This document shows, one piece after another, positions 14,901 to 22,973 of a stretch of DNA of 64,000 nt (its first letter is position 1; each line of letters begins with the position of its first letter). The stretch comes from Diadema setosum (Eukaryota; Echinodermata; Echinoidea; Diadematoida; Diadematidae). A model generated the notes under the pieces. It worked only from the letters and a program-made list of their open reading frames with translations. It had not been told where the DNA came from and did no database searches. Where the stretch lies: positions 11,632,102 to 11,696,101 of the forward strand of contig CM067077.1 of assembly GCA_033980235.1 (NCBI GenBank). The letters are read 5' to 3'. A program made the translations under genes and the position numbers.

Positions 14901-17900
14901 TATTTGCCAACATGACGTTAGAATATTTTGTATTGCGTCCGTACGTCTGTAGGAGAGTTTGGCTTTTCTGAATCAAAGTGATGATAAATTCCAAATAAGC
15001 TGTCATCCGAGAAATACCAGGACATTCTTATTTCCTTGGCAAATTTGATTAAACTGAAATTACTGCAGTGATATGTTTACATGGAACGTTGAATGCACGC
15101 ACCAATCTGAGTTTCACGTTCATATTTTCTGCCCGTTTCTGTTGATATTTCTCGCATACCTTTGGGAATGACTTTATTTTTTTATTTGTTTGCTTGTCCA
15201 TGAATCCGAAGTATCCCCAAATAAAATAAACAAATAAAGCAACAAAACATATATTATTTTGTTGTTGTTGTTGTTACCGCGGTATGAATCCACCCGGAAT
15301 TGTTGACGTTTTGAAAAAAATGGAAATAAGGAAAATCAAGATCAACCGAGTTTCAACGAATAGCTTCATTTTTATCATCATTGTCATTTTTGATCATCTA
15401 CTGCAGAACGGCTCAACTGCTGCTGGACCGTTTTCCTACCCTGGGGCCTACCCTCGCAAGTTCTCAGTCTACCCTGCATATCGCAGCCATCAACAACTAC
15501 GCTGAAATGCTGGAAATACTCTTGAAAGCTGTACGTAGGCAAAACGAGACGTTATCATTTCAACATCCTTGACACAAATATTAGTCTGTTGTCCTCTTTT
15601 ATTCTTGCAACTTCCATACCATCTTCTGCTACATAATTATTGTTTTTTTATGTTTTATAACAACGTTAAAGTCAAAAAAAAAAAGAATTGCCTTAAATGG
15701 TCACGACTTATTCGTTCATTTTCTATCGTGTTTTGAGTAATTTAGTTGCTTTATTTGTCATCTCTGTCAAAAAACATTATTCCATTTTATATTTCAGGTA
15801 TTTGCTGTCGGTGAAGTTGGTAGTTTTTCATTTCCTTTTTTTTTCTTTTTTTTTTTACAGTTTCTCTTACTCTTGTATATCAATTGCTGCATACTGCTCC
15901 TAACAAGAAACGTTTATACTTCAGATGTACAGTCTGTATTTGTATAGAAACAGACAGACAGATCGGTAGACAAGATGGTAACAGTAAGTAAAGACAGATA
16001 TGAAGAGCTTGCTTCCAAAAGACGCTTAAATTCATTGAAAAATGATGGATTTAGCGCCTTTTGGAAGCAAGTTCTTCATACATAAACATAATACACATAT
16101 AGGCCTACAAATGTTCATAGAAACAGGTCTGATTGAATTGCAGGGATCTGTAAACATAGATGCCCTAAATGGAAACAAAGAGACTCCCCTGCATCTGGCC
16201 GTCCAGGAAGGCGGAAGTGAGTGTGTCGAGCTCCTGCTCGCTCATGGAGCCAACATCAACGCGAAGAGCAGGAAGGGAGAAACGCCGCTACACATGGCAG
16301 CGCGGCTCGGCGACAACGACAAGACGCCTAAGGATACCCCGACGTTGTCCGAAGTAAGTCGGTCTCCAAAGTGTCAAGTCCATTGTGTGTATTGGCAGGG
16401 GTTGACATTACCCGTGGTCCGGTGGCATGTGTCACTATCGAAATTGATATCGGGTCAAAAATATCCAAAAAAGATTATCTTTAGATGGTGCCATTGGGCA
16501 GCAAAGATTCATAATAAAGTTTAATAATGTCCCTTTTTAAAAACGGGCCAATATATATATTTTTTTTTCGAGCCCCTAACATTTTAAATCCTAAGATTTA
16601 ATGGCCCAATCGGACCTCTAGAGAAAAATGTCAGTGTCCAGCCATGGTATATGCAACTGTAAAAAAGCTTAGTAAGTTTGCTATTTTTGCGCAAGATCCT
16701 ACCCTCCCCAGTGATTGCGACTATATAGTAACGGTCGTCTATCGTATGTGTCGACATAACTCTTAATACTCTCAACAATGCTCCTCATTTCACTAAAAAT
16801 ATATGTTTGTGTGTGTGTTTTCTTTTCAAATCACATCAGTATTAACCTCTCATACGAGATTTGTTTCCGGTAGAGCGGTGAGGCAAGTCGTGCAACTCAA
16901 AGCAAGACGTCCTTCTGTGTGACGTGATGCACGGTGTGAGCAGAGTTCGAAGGTTGTGCTAATCTTTCATAAGTAACGTTGACCTTTCCAAGTCATTCCA
17001 TGACACTAGCTAAACCCATCTTCGAATAAGCATTTTGACAGCACAGTTACAGTTCGCAAATTTCTTGCTTGAAAACTAAACAAATCACGGTATCTTCTTT
17101 TCTTTTCTTTTTTTTTTTTGCGAAATGTAGTTTCATTCTTTTTCTTTTTATTTCATTCTTGTGTCGTCTTTCTTGTATGCAGTTGAAGGAGAAATTCAGC
17201 CAACACGGAGTTTCGTCCACAGCAGACGCCTTGCTCGTCCTTCTTGTCAATAATGGGGCCAAGGCGGATGAAAAAGATCGACGCAGCAAAACTCCGCTAG
17301 ACTTCATCAAAAACGAGACCCTTAAGGACCTGATAGAGCGACTATACCTTGGAAAAAGGTGAGAATAGCACCCGGCATGAAACGTCACAAATAAAGTCGA
17401 AGTGAGCTGCAAGTACAGTTCGACCTCGATTATCCGGCCATGTCGGGACCGGCGCACATCCAGATAAGCGAATTGGCCGGATATGGGAGACACACTGTTA
17501 ATGTATTTAGCTGCCGTCAGAGCTGCCGTCCCAGTGCACTGGCAACTAGGCAGGTGGTGTAATATATGCTAGCCTGCGCAAAATTGTAGTCCCTTCTTCA
17601 CAAAAATAAAGTATTTCATCTTTATGTGAAAGTCATACATGTTTTACCTCATTAGATTCTGAGAAACCTATCATGTACATCTTATGAATTTCGTGAAATA
17701 GATCCATGAAAAGACGTTAAAATCACTGTTTTTTTTTTCTCAATTTTTGGATGAAAAAAAGTCCTTCACTGCGTGAACGCGTCCGGATAATAGAGATTTC
17801 CGGATAAAAGGAGGCGGGATAAACCGAGGTCAAACTGAGGAAGAGTTCTGTCTATCACACGAGGTAGTAAAATCCTCGCTTAGAATTTCGGATCATTACA

Positions 17901-20900
17901 AGAATTCTGTAGCATTTCAACATTAAAACTGATGTTCTCGGCTCGGTCAGTTGTGGCGAATTCTAGCTCCGTGGTACCTTTTGAAGGAGTATTGCTAGTC
18001 TTGCTCCTATATACAGTGTATAAATCCGATGTTGGACAGTAGTGCTTTACTGCTTATAAAAGATTTGATTATTGAAGGGGTTTCTCTGCTAAACTGTTGT
18101 TGTCATTTGTGTTTCGCCGGTGAAACAAGTGGTAGTATATCTAAAAACAGAGCCTAATTCAAACCTATCAGCAGTAGCGCATGCTCTTTCCACTCATTTT
18201 GGGTAGAAAGTGCTTGTTGAGTGTGCTGTAGTTGGGAATAGTCTTCTCTTTTTGAGGGAATGAAAGTATATTCATTTCAAGCTCATGACATGTTCATGTA
18301 TTATCTGCGCTCAAAAAGAAGTGAGCTAGAGCAGTGCAGCAAATCGGTAATTCAGAGGCCTCATATTTTTTTGGAGAAAGAGATATCGCTGCGGAATACA
18401 TTGTGCTGCTATTTCCTACTTTGATGAGATTATGAACATTCACATTACCGGTAGCTTACAGAAGATTTCAAAGCTGCAGTTATTTTTTTTTCTTCAATCC
18501 GACCTCACCGTAGACATCACAAGAATATACCTGGTAATTGGGAGATCCGCAGAAGAAGCAGGCTACTGTCAACTGGCAGTCGGCTACACCTTACAAGCAC
18601 TTTGAAATTATTTCTTTTTTTGGATGAGCGTACACTGAAACGTGAAAAGATGAAACTGTCTATATATGGGGAGAGTAGGCATAGAGATAGAGAGATGTTA
18701 CTGGTTTGATGTTCGTTTTGTTATGGTTCTCATTAAAGTCTGGTCCTGGAATCCACAAACGTAGAGAGAGTCATGCACAAGAGCGGAAAAGGCTTTGTCA
18801 CGCATATTGCCGACATTGTCAATGGCGATGCACCTCAAGGCTTGCAAGGTATGTATGGGTATTATAGCCCTGCTCTACATTGGATAAGACATCAGATTCT
18901 GACAGATTTACGGTTCAAATATCGATTCACCTCAGACATTCCTACAGGACATGCTCCACCCACTTTTGCAACTTGAGAAATGAGCAAAGGAGCAAAAATT
19001 ACCATGGCGATTCCGATATGAGCGCTCGGAAGAATACAGTTAGTAGATAATCCAATCCACTGTCATGTTATGTGAGAAATTATGTCGCAGGAAAGAAACG
19101 GGCAACTGAAATAGCTGTACACAATTGCGTGTGCAGATTAATGACGGTCAGAATATGTCTTGGATTAGCAACGCCGGGAAGAAAGAGAGGCTTCCGAATA
19201 TTTGCAACAAAAATAAAAAATATTAGTACAAATGCAGTCATTTTATTTTTTTTTTTCTGGACCTGCAATTTGTAAATGCCAGTATGAGGACAAACCAACA
19301 TCCTATTCAGAATGTATATTAATTGCAGTTGTAAATAACCTAAAGTTGCTACACTACAACAGAACCCCGCAGTGTATTTGGATTGATATTCAATTGCCAC
19401 ATCATGCATAGCTTTTGTTAATTGGACAATTTAATGGATTGAGTGCGATTTTTTAGAAATGCCGTATATTGAGAGCGGTTCAACCCAATCCAGTAAACAG
19501 ATTTCATGGTGGAAATTACCTTGGAACAGCCATAGCTAACTCTAGAATTTTGGTTTAACACTTTAATGACAGCGATGACTCTTCATGTTATATTATGCAG
19601 ACTTTGAGGGCGTGCATCGCGTTGAACCGGGAGAGATCCGACTGGAAGAGTTCATCGGAGAAGGAGCCTTCGGAAAGGTTCACCGCGCTGTGTGGAGGGG
19701 GACTCCGGTGGCAGTAAAAGTCTTGTCCACCAAGAAGAACCAGAAACATGATGTCGAAAGGGAGGTTTCGGTGCACAAGTGAGAGACGTATTCGAAATTT
19801 GTTTTGGGTTTATGTGGTCGTTTTTGTTGTTTCTTTTTGAGAAGTAAAATTCCATACATGGGAAGTTGATATAAATAAGCAGAGTACTGGTTTCGGGAAT
19901 GGGGGAGGGGCAGTGTTGGGGAATTTCCGCAGCTTGGGGGTTTCTAGAACATTACTTAATTCTATCATGTCAATAGAAGGAGTCCAGTCTACCGGGTAAC
20001 TTCGAGTTATGTGGGTACTCTACCGTTATAACCACTTGCTCTTAAAGCTTAGGCCAATCTTCGGGGCAAATAACAACAACAATCTTCTACGGGTATTAAT
20101 TGCAAACGTCCCACTAAGAGATGATAACAGATGAAGGGTTGACCCTATAAAGCATACACTAACAAAATGAGTATTAATGGAATACAAACAGCAAAAGACT
20201 GAAGTGCCAATCTTCGACATGCAAATTGATACAGTATGCAAAGAGGACAAAAATATTTGTGTTGCACCGCCCGTACTGAAATGGATCAAGAATGACTTAC
20301 CATAGCCATGATAAAGCCAAGTCACTATGTGAGTGTGTGAACATATTTCAGTACGATGTATTGTGATTGTGCCCTTTTTATTGCCCTTTTAAAGCCGCCA
20401 TCACTAACCAATTACTGTCTCAACAATTGACAGGCGAACTCGACATCCTAACATCGTCCGCATGATGGCGCTCTCATACAAAGACAAAGAGACACTCTTA
20501 GTGATGCAGCTCGTTGAGGGCAGCAACTTGCAGGACTTGCTTTTCAGTGACAGCCACCAGCACAAGGTCTGCAATAACATTTATTCGCCTGTTTATTCAC
20601 ATGGCCGGCAGAACGGGGGAGGGGGCTCACCCCCCCCCCCCCCAAAAAAAAAAAAAAAAAAAAATATTATTCGCTCCCCCCCCCCCCCCTCCTACTTTTG
20701 AAAACGTTCCGCCGGCCCTGACTCGATTGTTTGGGTGTATTCTTGCAGGATTGACTAATAGTGTACACCATAGCCGTCTAATGGTATAACCACTGTGTAA
20801 TTTGTTTCATCATCAATATTACACTGTAGGAGACAGCAAATGGAGCACACCAATTGATACAGTTTTGCAACAATCTGCCGTGAAGATGTCAGTGTCACAT

Positions 20901-22298
20901 AGATATGATTATGCAGTCAGACAGGTAGTAGGGCCTTCATAAAGCATTTTAAACCCAAAAGGTCAAGTCAACAAAGCACAATGACATGTTTCATTAAAAC
21001 TACATAGTCTGGTTTCCAGACCCTTACTTGAGTTTTTGACGTCAAGGGCGTCAATATCCTGCATATAGCAAAACAGTACGAGAAGAGGGTCTGGAAGACA
21101 CACTACATTAAAACAAAATACATGTACTCTTTAAGTTAAGTGTTTGAAGTTTTGACAGAATGTAGTTGATAATGACGTTGACACACACCTGCTGTTCCTA
21201 TTTGTATTTTGTGATCCTCTCTCGTTCATAAAGTCTCCCAAATATGTCTTCTTTGCTCCTTCCTTTCAGATGTCACTCACCAAAGCTGAAAAGGTCCAGA
21301 TAAGTCTTGAAATTCTTCAGGCGATTCGGTTCCTTCACGAATCCAAGATACTCCACCTCGATATCAAGCCATCTAATATCATTGTAAGCAGCACTATTAT
21401 TTCCCTTTTCTTCTTATTTTGTTTGTTTCAATCTGCTATTAAACGAATCATACACATTGCAGTGATCTCTTGCAAAGTTCCCGTACATACACAACTTGTT
21501 CCAGAGCATACACGATAAAACAAACAAATGTGAATATGTGGATTGTGAATAAACACACATCGATATTATACAAAATTTAGCAGTCTCACTTTTTCCATAT
21601 ACGTGTATATCATAATGAAAACATGTTCCAATATTTCGTTCTCGATACCAACCAAAGACCTCCCAACCTTTCTGACTGAAAAACGGGAATGATTTGGCTC
21701 AAAAGTGGGAAAGAAAGAACTGTGTCCAGAGCAGTGGTAAAATCACCAGGAGAAATAGGAAACTTCTATTGACAGAAGATGAGAATGATCAAAATTCAGA
21801 TTCTCTCCTCTAAATTCAGAAGGGCTGGGAGTTCGATCTGCAACCACATTATTCTTTTGGTTTTCTCTCACGCCTTCACAGGTGGAGAAATCAAGTAAGA
21901 AAGCATACCTCTGCGATCTCGGGCTTGCACACATGAAGTCCCGCGACTCCCCCGAGGATTCCAAACCGGGCGTGCGCGGCACGATCTACTACATGCCGCC
22001 AGAGTGTCTCAAAGGCCGACGGGGACGGGACAAGGGGGAAAGCAAGATGACCTCGGCATGTGATATTTGGTCTCTAGGGTGCACCCTCCTCGAACTGTTC
22101 ACGGAAAAGCCGCTGTGGGGCGACGGGGATAACCTCCTCCTACTGGGCCGGCTCGTGGGCACCCATTCCCTGCCTCCACATCTGAGAAAAGCCGATTCCG
22201 ACATCAAACGCATCCTGGCGCCGTGCTTCGATGAGGACCCGAACGAGAGACCGTCAGCCGCTCAACTGATGAGCCGATTCCAGGAGCTTGGCTATTGA
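344..22298 (+). CDS. MIB2-like protein with C-terminal kinase domain (16 exons, 5' end missing)
   Basis: Sixteen exons joined by GT-AG introns give 898 continuous residues with no phase conflict. Residues about 22-88 and 89-180 resemble the two SH3-like mind bomb repeats (second one with GHGGWNDDM and [11 protein letters not shown]). Residues about 230-560 are eight or nine ankyrin repeats ([26 protein letters not shown]) in the order and spacing of MIB2, including its DVT-TN motif. After a linker of some 50 residues comes a protein kinase domain (about 631-898): glycine loop GEGAFGKV 638-645, Lys658, Glu673, HLDIKPSN 751-758, DLG 772-774, PPE 799-801, DIWSLG. All catalytic residues are present, so activity is predicted. 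MIB2 proteins end in RING fingers; no cysteine-rich ring is seen here. The N-terminal MIB-HERC2/ZZ part, if any, lies outside the window. Cytosolic signalling is inferred. The alternative, two adjacent genes, is opposed by phase-matched exons bridging ankyrin and kinase parts. Confidence 0.85.
686..938. mobile_element. MITE, GAAGAGTTTG family, copy 1 (253 bp)
   Basis: Imperfect terminal inverted repeats of about 35 bases start gaagagtttgttcg and end caaacaaactcttc. A 4-bp duplication atac flanks it at 682-685 and 939-942. Short ORFs here are by-products of the repeat. It sits in the first visible intron of the kinase gene. Confidence 0.75.
1393..1566 (+). mobile_element. Retroposon 3' tail with (ATTTC)n end
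   Basis: The stretch from ttgtacatgttg to actatgtgtt recurs at 36714-36805. It ends in seven or so copies of a 5-bp ttcat repeat, as expected for the 3' end of a non-LTR retroposon. No coding part is left. Confidence 0.5.
1786..1945 (+). repeat. Dispersed repeat family R1, partial copy
   Basis: Similar to 11100-11250 and 28480-28710: shared words include ggctttattgc, caactgacct, atgcatcaa and tcactgctgcc. Family type unknown; termini not defined. Confidence 0.55.
2516..2620 (+). CDS. Kinase-gene exon 2: end of first mind bomb repeat
   Basis: A phase 0 to phase 0 exon of 35 codons ([15 protein letters not shown]...[11 protein letters not shown]) with acceptor tgtag and donor gtaggt. The VxGKIGxV core followed by a short basic/acidic strand pattern is that of an SH3-like mind bomb repeat. 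Confidence 0.75.
2948..2992. repeat. (TA)n microsatellite
   Basis: About 22 TA units following a short CA run. It abuts the 5' end of the Tc1-like element at 3001. Confidence 0.95.
3388..4336 (+). mobile_element. Helentron-like non-autonomous element nested in the Tc1 relic
   Basis: Left end gtccccgccg and subterminal complement cggcggggac at 4304-4313 form a short inverted pair. A small hairpin, attacgc-acc-gcgtaat, ends the element at 4318-4334. The middle (about 3490-4300) is a tandem array of a 158-162-bp unit, marked by ccttcgccatttctaaccc at 3661, 3823, 3981 and 4143. Subterminal repeats, internal minisatellite and terminal hairpin are the layout of Helentron-associated elements (HINEs). 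The exact class is inference. Confidence 0.6.
4350..4632 (+). pseudogene. Tc1-like transposase C-terminal fragment
   Basis: In-frame residues from about [16 protein letters not shown] through [18 protein letters not shown] to the stop after LNCLYS. SPD-NP-E-LWE is the conserved end of the Tc1 DDE catalytic domain. The N-terminal DNA-binding part and first catalytic residues are lost, so it cannot be active. Confidence 0.85.
5174..6047. mobile_element. Fold-back element with ~430-bp arms
   Basis: The left half (5174-5603) is matched in reverse by the right half (5617-6047). Outer ends read tacagtatgtcc and ggacatactgta; near the centre gaggggac faces gtcgcccc. Between the arms are only about 13 bases. 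Divergence between arms is visible but modest. It lies in the intron between kinase-gene exons 2 and 3. ORFs here are not coding. Confidence 0.85.
6560..6620 (+). repeat. Retroposon-like tail with (GAATT)n
   Basis: A polyadenylation-like aaataaag is followed by six or more gaatt units. This looks like the 3' tail of an inserted retroposon; its body (about 6480-6560) is short and unrecognised. Confidence 0.5.
6875..6979 (+). CDS. Kinase-gene exon 3: second mind bomb repeat, first half
   Basis: Phase 0 to phase 0, 35 codons. It reads [12 protein letters not shown] and ends with [14 protein letters not shown]. The GHGGW-DDM motif is a hallmark of mind bomb repeats in MIB1 and MIB2 and is the strongest single link to that family. 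Confidence 0.88.
7665..7833 (+). CDS. Kinase-gene exon 4: second mind bomb repeat, second half, and acidic linker
   Basis: The exon reads [16 protein letters not shown] then [13 protein letters not shown], which corresponds to the LGK-G-V-KV--DGD and W-F-P parts of a mind bomb repeat. It ends in an Asp-rich stretch (DSDDDDDTS). It ends in phase 1 before gtataa; the acceptor is cccaag at 7664. A MITE starts only nine bases past the donor. Confidence 0.85.
7842..8023 (+). mobile_element. TA-flanked MITE, GTTATAACG family, copy 1
   Basis: Right terminus cgttataacgggagtgcactg is followed by TA; left terminus cactggattcccataata is preceded by TA and is diverged. About 182 bp. Related copies at 8044-8232 (inverted) and 59360-59533. 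CAGT-type ends with TA targets suggest pogo/Tigger-like mobilisation. Confidence 0.75.
8044..8232 (-). mobile_element. TA-flanked MITE, GTTATAACG family, copy 2 (inverted)
   Basis: Starts cagtgcactcccgttataac after TA and ends cgttatgacggaagtccactg. It lies head to head with the copy at 7842-8023, only 20 bases apart, so the pair can fold into a long hairpin. Confidence 0.8.
8672..8904 (+). CDS. Kinase-gene exon 5: low-complexity linker and first ankyrin repeat
   Basis: The exon takes phase 1 from exon 4 and ends in phase 0 before gtaagt. It encodes a Gly/Ser/Asp-rich linker ([23 protein letters not shown]) followed by the first ankyrin helix pair, [19 protein letters not shown]. Confidence 0.85.
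9126..9277 (+). CDS. Kinase-gene exon 6: ankyrin repeats
   Basis: Ankyrin repeat sequence [20 protein letters not shown] and VEAGADVTQ, then [10 protein letters not shown]. It begins in phase 0 after tccag and leaves two bases of a Gly codon before gtaatt. Confidence 0.87.
9278..11459 (+). other. Intron 6 of the kinase gene, no gene found
   Basis: AT-rich sequence with C-tracts at about 10285 and 10729-10747. A repeat copy occupies 10893-11262. Around 9430-9830 several ggtgatgtgaaaacc/ggttttcacatcacc inverted words suggest an undefined old element. No exon-like stretch with consistent frame was seen. Confidence 0.6.
10893..11262 (+). repeat. Dispersed repeat family R1, copy with empty site
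   Basis: Near-collinear with 28262-28714: both begin taatttaccatttgcagatg and end atcactgctcccaaaggtaaa. The present copy lacks the 85-bp insertion found in the other one, which makes it the empty-site reference. Confidence 0.8.
11460..11619 (+). CDS. Kinase-gene exon 7: ankyrin repeat
   Basis: Completes the split Gly codon of exon 6 and reads [14 protein letters not shown], then [19 protein letters not shown] and [11 protein letters not shown]. This is a canonical ankyrin repeat (G-TPLH-A). Ends in phase 0 before gttagt. Confidence 0.88.
11620..14619 (+). other. Intron 7 of the kinase gene
   Basis: Holds a C-run plus CT repeat at 11935-11966, AT-rich filler, and the MITE at 13566-14395. 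ORFs at 12268-12564 and 12670-12945 show no family signal and no exon-like context. Confidence 0.6.
13566..14395. mobile_element. GGCCGTGTCACACC DNA transposon, non-autonomous, with internal end copy
   Basis: Left end aaaggccgtgtcacacc and right end ggtgtgacacggccttt are inverted repeats that continue with ccgggcaagc. A third, same-orientation copy of the right end lies inside at 14178-14214 (gcttgcccggaaaggtgtga). The GC content is well above the intron. The 132-codon ORF at 13808-14206 lies within it and has no recognisable domain. Confidence 0.75.
14620..14771 (+). CDS. Kinase-gene exon 8: ankyrin repeats
   Basis: Reads [18 protein letters not shown], then [19 protein letters not shown]. 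The DVT-TN-GF-LH order is the one seen in MIB2 ankyrin repeats. Ends in phase 2 before gtaaac. Confidence 0.87.
15407..15530 (+). CDS. Kinase-gene exon 9: ankyrin repeat
   Basis: Completes the Lys codon split at exon 8 and reads [13 protein letters not shown], then [20 protein letters not shown]. Acceptor ctgcag, donor gtacgt, leaves in phase 0. Confidence 0.87.
15999..16080. repeat. 82-bp hairpin just upstream of kinase-gene exon 10
   Basis: Arms 15999-16021 and 16058-16080 (tatgaagagcttgcttcc against its complement) pair with one mismatch; the middle also pairs (cgct-aaa with ttt-agcg). Ends 64 bases before exon 10. Either a tiny MITE or a structured intronic RNA. Confidence 0.6.
16144..16353 (+). 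CDS. Kinase-gene exon 10: two ankyrin repeats
   Basis: Seventy codons, phase 0 to phase 0. Reads [45 protein letters not shown], then a polar loop [11 protein letters not shown]. These are two near-consensus ankyrin repeats. The loop sits where MIB2 also has a long insertion. Confidence 0.9.
17183..17358 (+). CDS. Kinase-gene exon 11: last ankyrin repeat
   Basis: Reads [36 protein letters not shown] and [18 protein letters not shown]. The [18 protein letters not shown] block is a C-terminal ankyrin repeat, as at the end of the MIB2 ankyrin array. Ends in phase 2 before gtgaga. Confidence 0.87.
17416..17836. mobile_element. TA-flanked MITE, CAGTTCGACCTCG family
   Basis: Begins cagttcgacctcgattatcc after TA and ends ggataaaccgaggtcaaactg. 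Inner words ggccggata / tccggataa repeat the terminal motif. About 421 bp; the CAGT...ACTG ends place it with the pogo-like MITEs. Confidence 0.7.
18739..18848 (+). CDS. Kinase-gene exon 12: linker bridging ankyrin and kinase parts
   Basis: Not recognisable by family, but its phases (2 in, 1 out) match both neighbours exactly. It reads [19 protein letters not shown] and [18 protein letters not shown]. It lies where MIB2 would lead into its RING fingers and contains no cysteines. It is the physical evidence that ankyrin and kinase exons form one transcript. Confidence 0.72.
19601..19778 (+). CDS. Kinase-gene exon 13: kinase N-lobe, glycine loop and catalytic lysine
   Basis: Starts after tattatgcag and completes an Asp codon from exon 12. 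Reads [19 protein letters not shown], then [13 protein letters not shown]. It contains the GxGxxGxV loop (638-645), the VAVK lysine (658) and, near the end, the helix-C glutamate (EREV, 673). Donor gtgaga splits a Lys codon. Confidence 0.9.
20434..20566 (+). CDS. Kinase-gene exon 14: kinase N-lobe to hinge
   Basis: Completes the split Lys and reads [19 protein letters not shown], then [23 protein letters not shown] and the MQLVEGSNL hinge are typical of subdomains IV-V of protein kinases. Donor gtctgc is weaker than the others. Confidence 0.88.
20600..20720. mobile_element. Small GC-rich MITE with C and A runs
   Basis: ggccggcagaacg at the left and cgttccgccggcc at the right form inverted ends around long C and A homopolymers. 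Located in the intron after kinase-gene exon 14. The proline/lysine ORFs over it are artefacts of the homopolymers. Confidence 0.5.
20721..21269 (+). other. Rest of intron 14 of the kinase gene
   Basis: AT-rich intron sequence. No ORF, repeat end or RNA signal was recognised apart from the polypyrimidine tract before exon 15. Confidence 0.5.
21270..21383 (+). CDS. Kinase-gene exon 15: catalytic loop
   Basis: Phase 0 to phase 0, 38 codons. Reads [19 protein letters not shown], then IKPSNII. The catalytic loop is HLDIKPSN instead of the common HRD form; the proton acceptor Asp753 and Asn758 are kept. HLD/HMD variants are known in MOS, PKMYT1 and WEE1. Confidence 0.9.
21882..22298 (+). CDS. Kinase-gene exon 16: activation segment, C-lobe and stop
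   Basis: Terminal exon, 138 codons plus TGA. Reads [15 protein letters not shown] (DLG instead of DFG), [11 protein letters not shown] (PPE instead of APE), [35 protein letters not shown] and ends FQELGY. The CF-EDP-ERPSA block is subdomain XI. The exon is clearly more GC-rich than the flanking introns, as are the other coding exons. Confidence 0.92.
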   Translation: MEKSSKKAYLCDLGLAHMKSRDSPEDSKPGVRGTIYYMPPECLKGRRGRDKGESKMTSACDIWSLGCTLLELFTEKPLWGDGDNLLLLGRLVGTHSLPPHLRKADSDIKRILAPCFDEDPNERPSAAQLMSRFQELGY

Positions 22299-22719
22299 GT
22301 AGAGATGGGCAACTAGCTTGGGATGTTTGATGCAGTGCAGAATCTGCTATATCTCTTGGAGATGTAAACCTATCGACTAAAATAGTTGACAAATTAAAAT
22401 GACAAACTGCTGTTACTCTCATTAGATACAGTGTAGTTGAAGTAGAAGTCACACAAAAAGCTGATTTGTACAAAATCTTTTATTTTACAGTTCAGTTGCT
22501 ATGTCTCTTGAAGATGTATCCACTAAAGTCGACCAATTAAAATGTGAAACTGCCGTTACTCATGTTAGATACAGTGTAATTGCAGTACAAGCTGATTTGG
22601 AAAATAAAAATCTTTTGTTTTTGTTTGTTTTTACTTGTTTTTATGTTTTGGTTTGGTTTAGTTTTCTTCTTATTTATCTATTTATTGCTATCCTATTGCA
22701 GAAGCAAAAGGTAATATTT
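22299..22719 (+). other. 3' flank of the kinase gene
   Basis: Contains two diverged copies of a ~110-bp stretch (about 22345-22460 and 22490-22600; shared gatgtaaacctatcgactaaa-like and gttagatacagtgta words). No clear polyadenylation signal before the MITE at 22720, which carries an aataaa at 22797-22802. Confidence 0.45.
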
Positions 22720-22969
22720 GAAGAGTTTGTTCGCAAAAACCGATAAGTCCATATTTGCTATTAAAATGGAGATATTTGCGATTAAAGGTCAAGAAAAATA
22801 AAGAGAATAATAAGAAAATTTTTGCTTCTTTTGACCATAACTTAAAAAATGTACCTTTATATGTAGTGACCAATATATCATTTAAAAGGTATTAATTTGT
22901 ACTTTATGACAGAGACCGTACTTCAAAACTTAAACAATGGACTTATTGGTTTTTGCGAACAAACTCTTC
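22720..22969. mobile_element. MITE, GAAGAGTTTG family, copy 2
   Basis: Starts gaagagtttgttcgcaaaaa and ends with its complement gcgaacaaactcttc; flanked by attt on both sides (22716-22719, 22970-22973). Close relative of 686-938. It contains an AATAAA about 500 bases past the kinase-gene stop codon, so it might supply the poly(A) signal. Confidence 0.8.
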
Positions 22970-22973
22970 ATTT

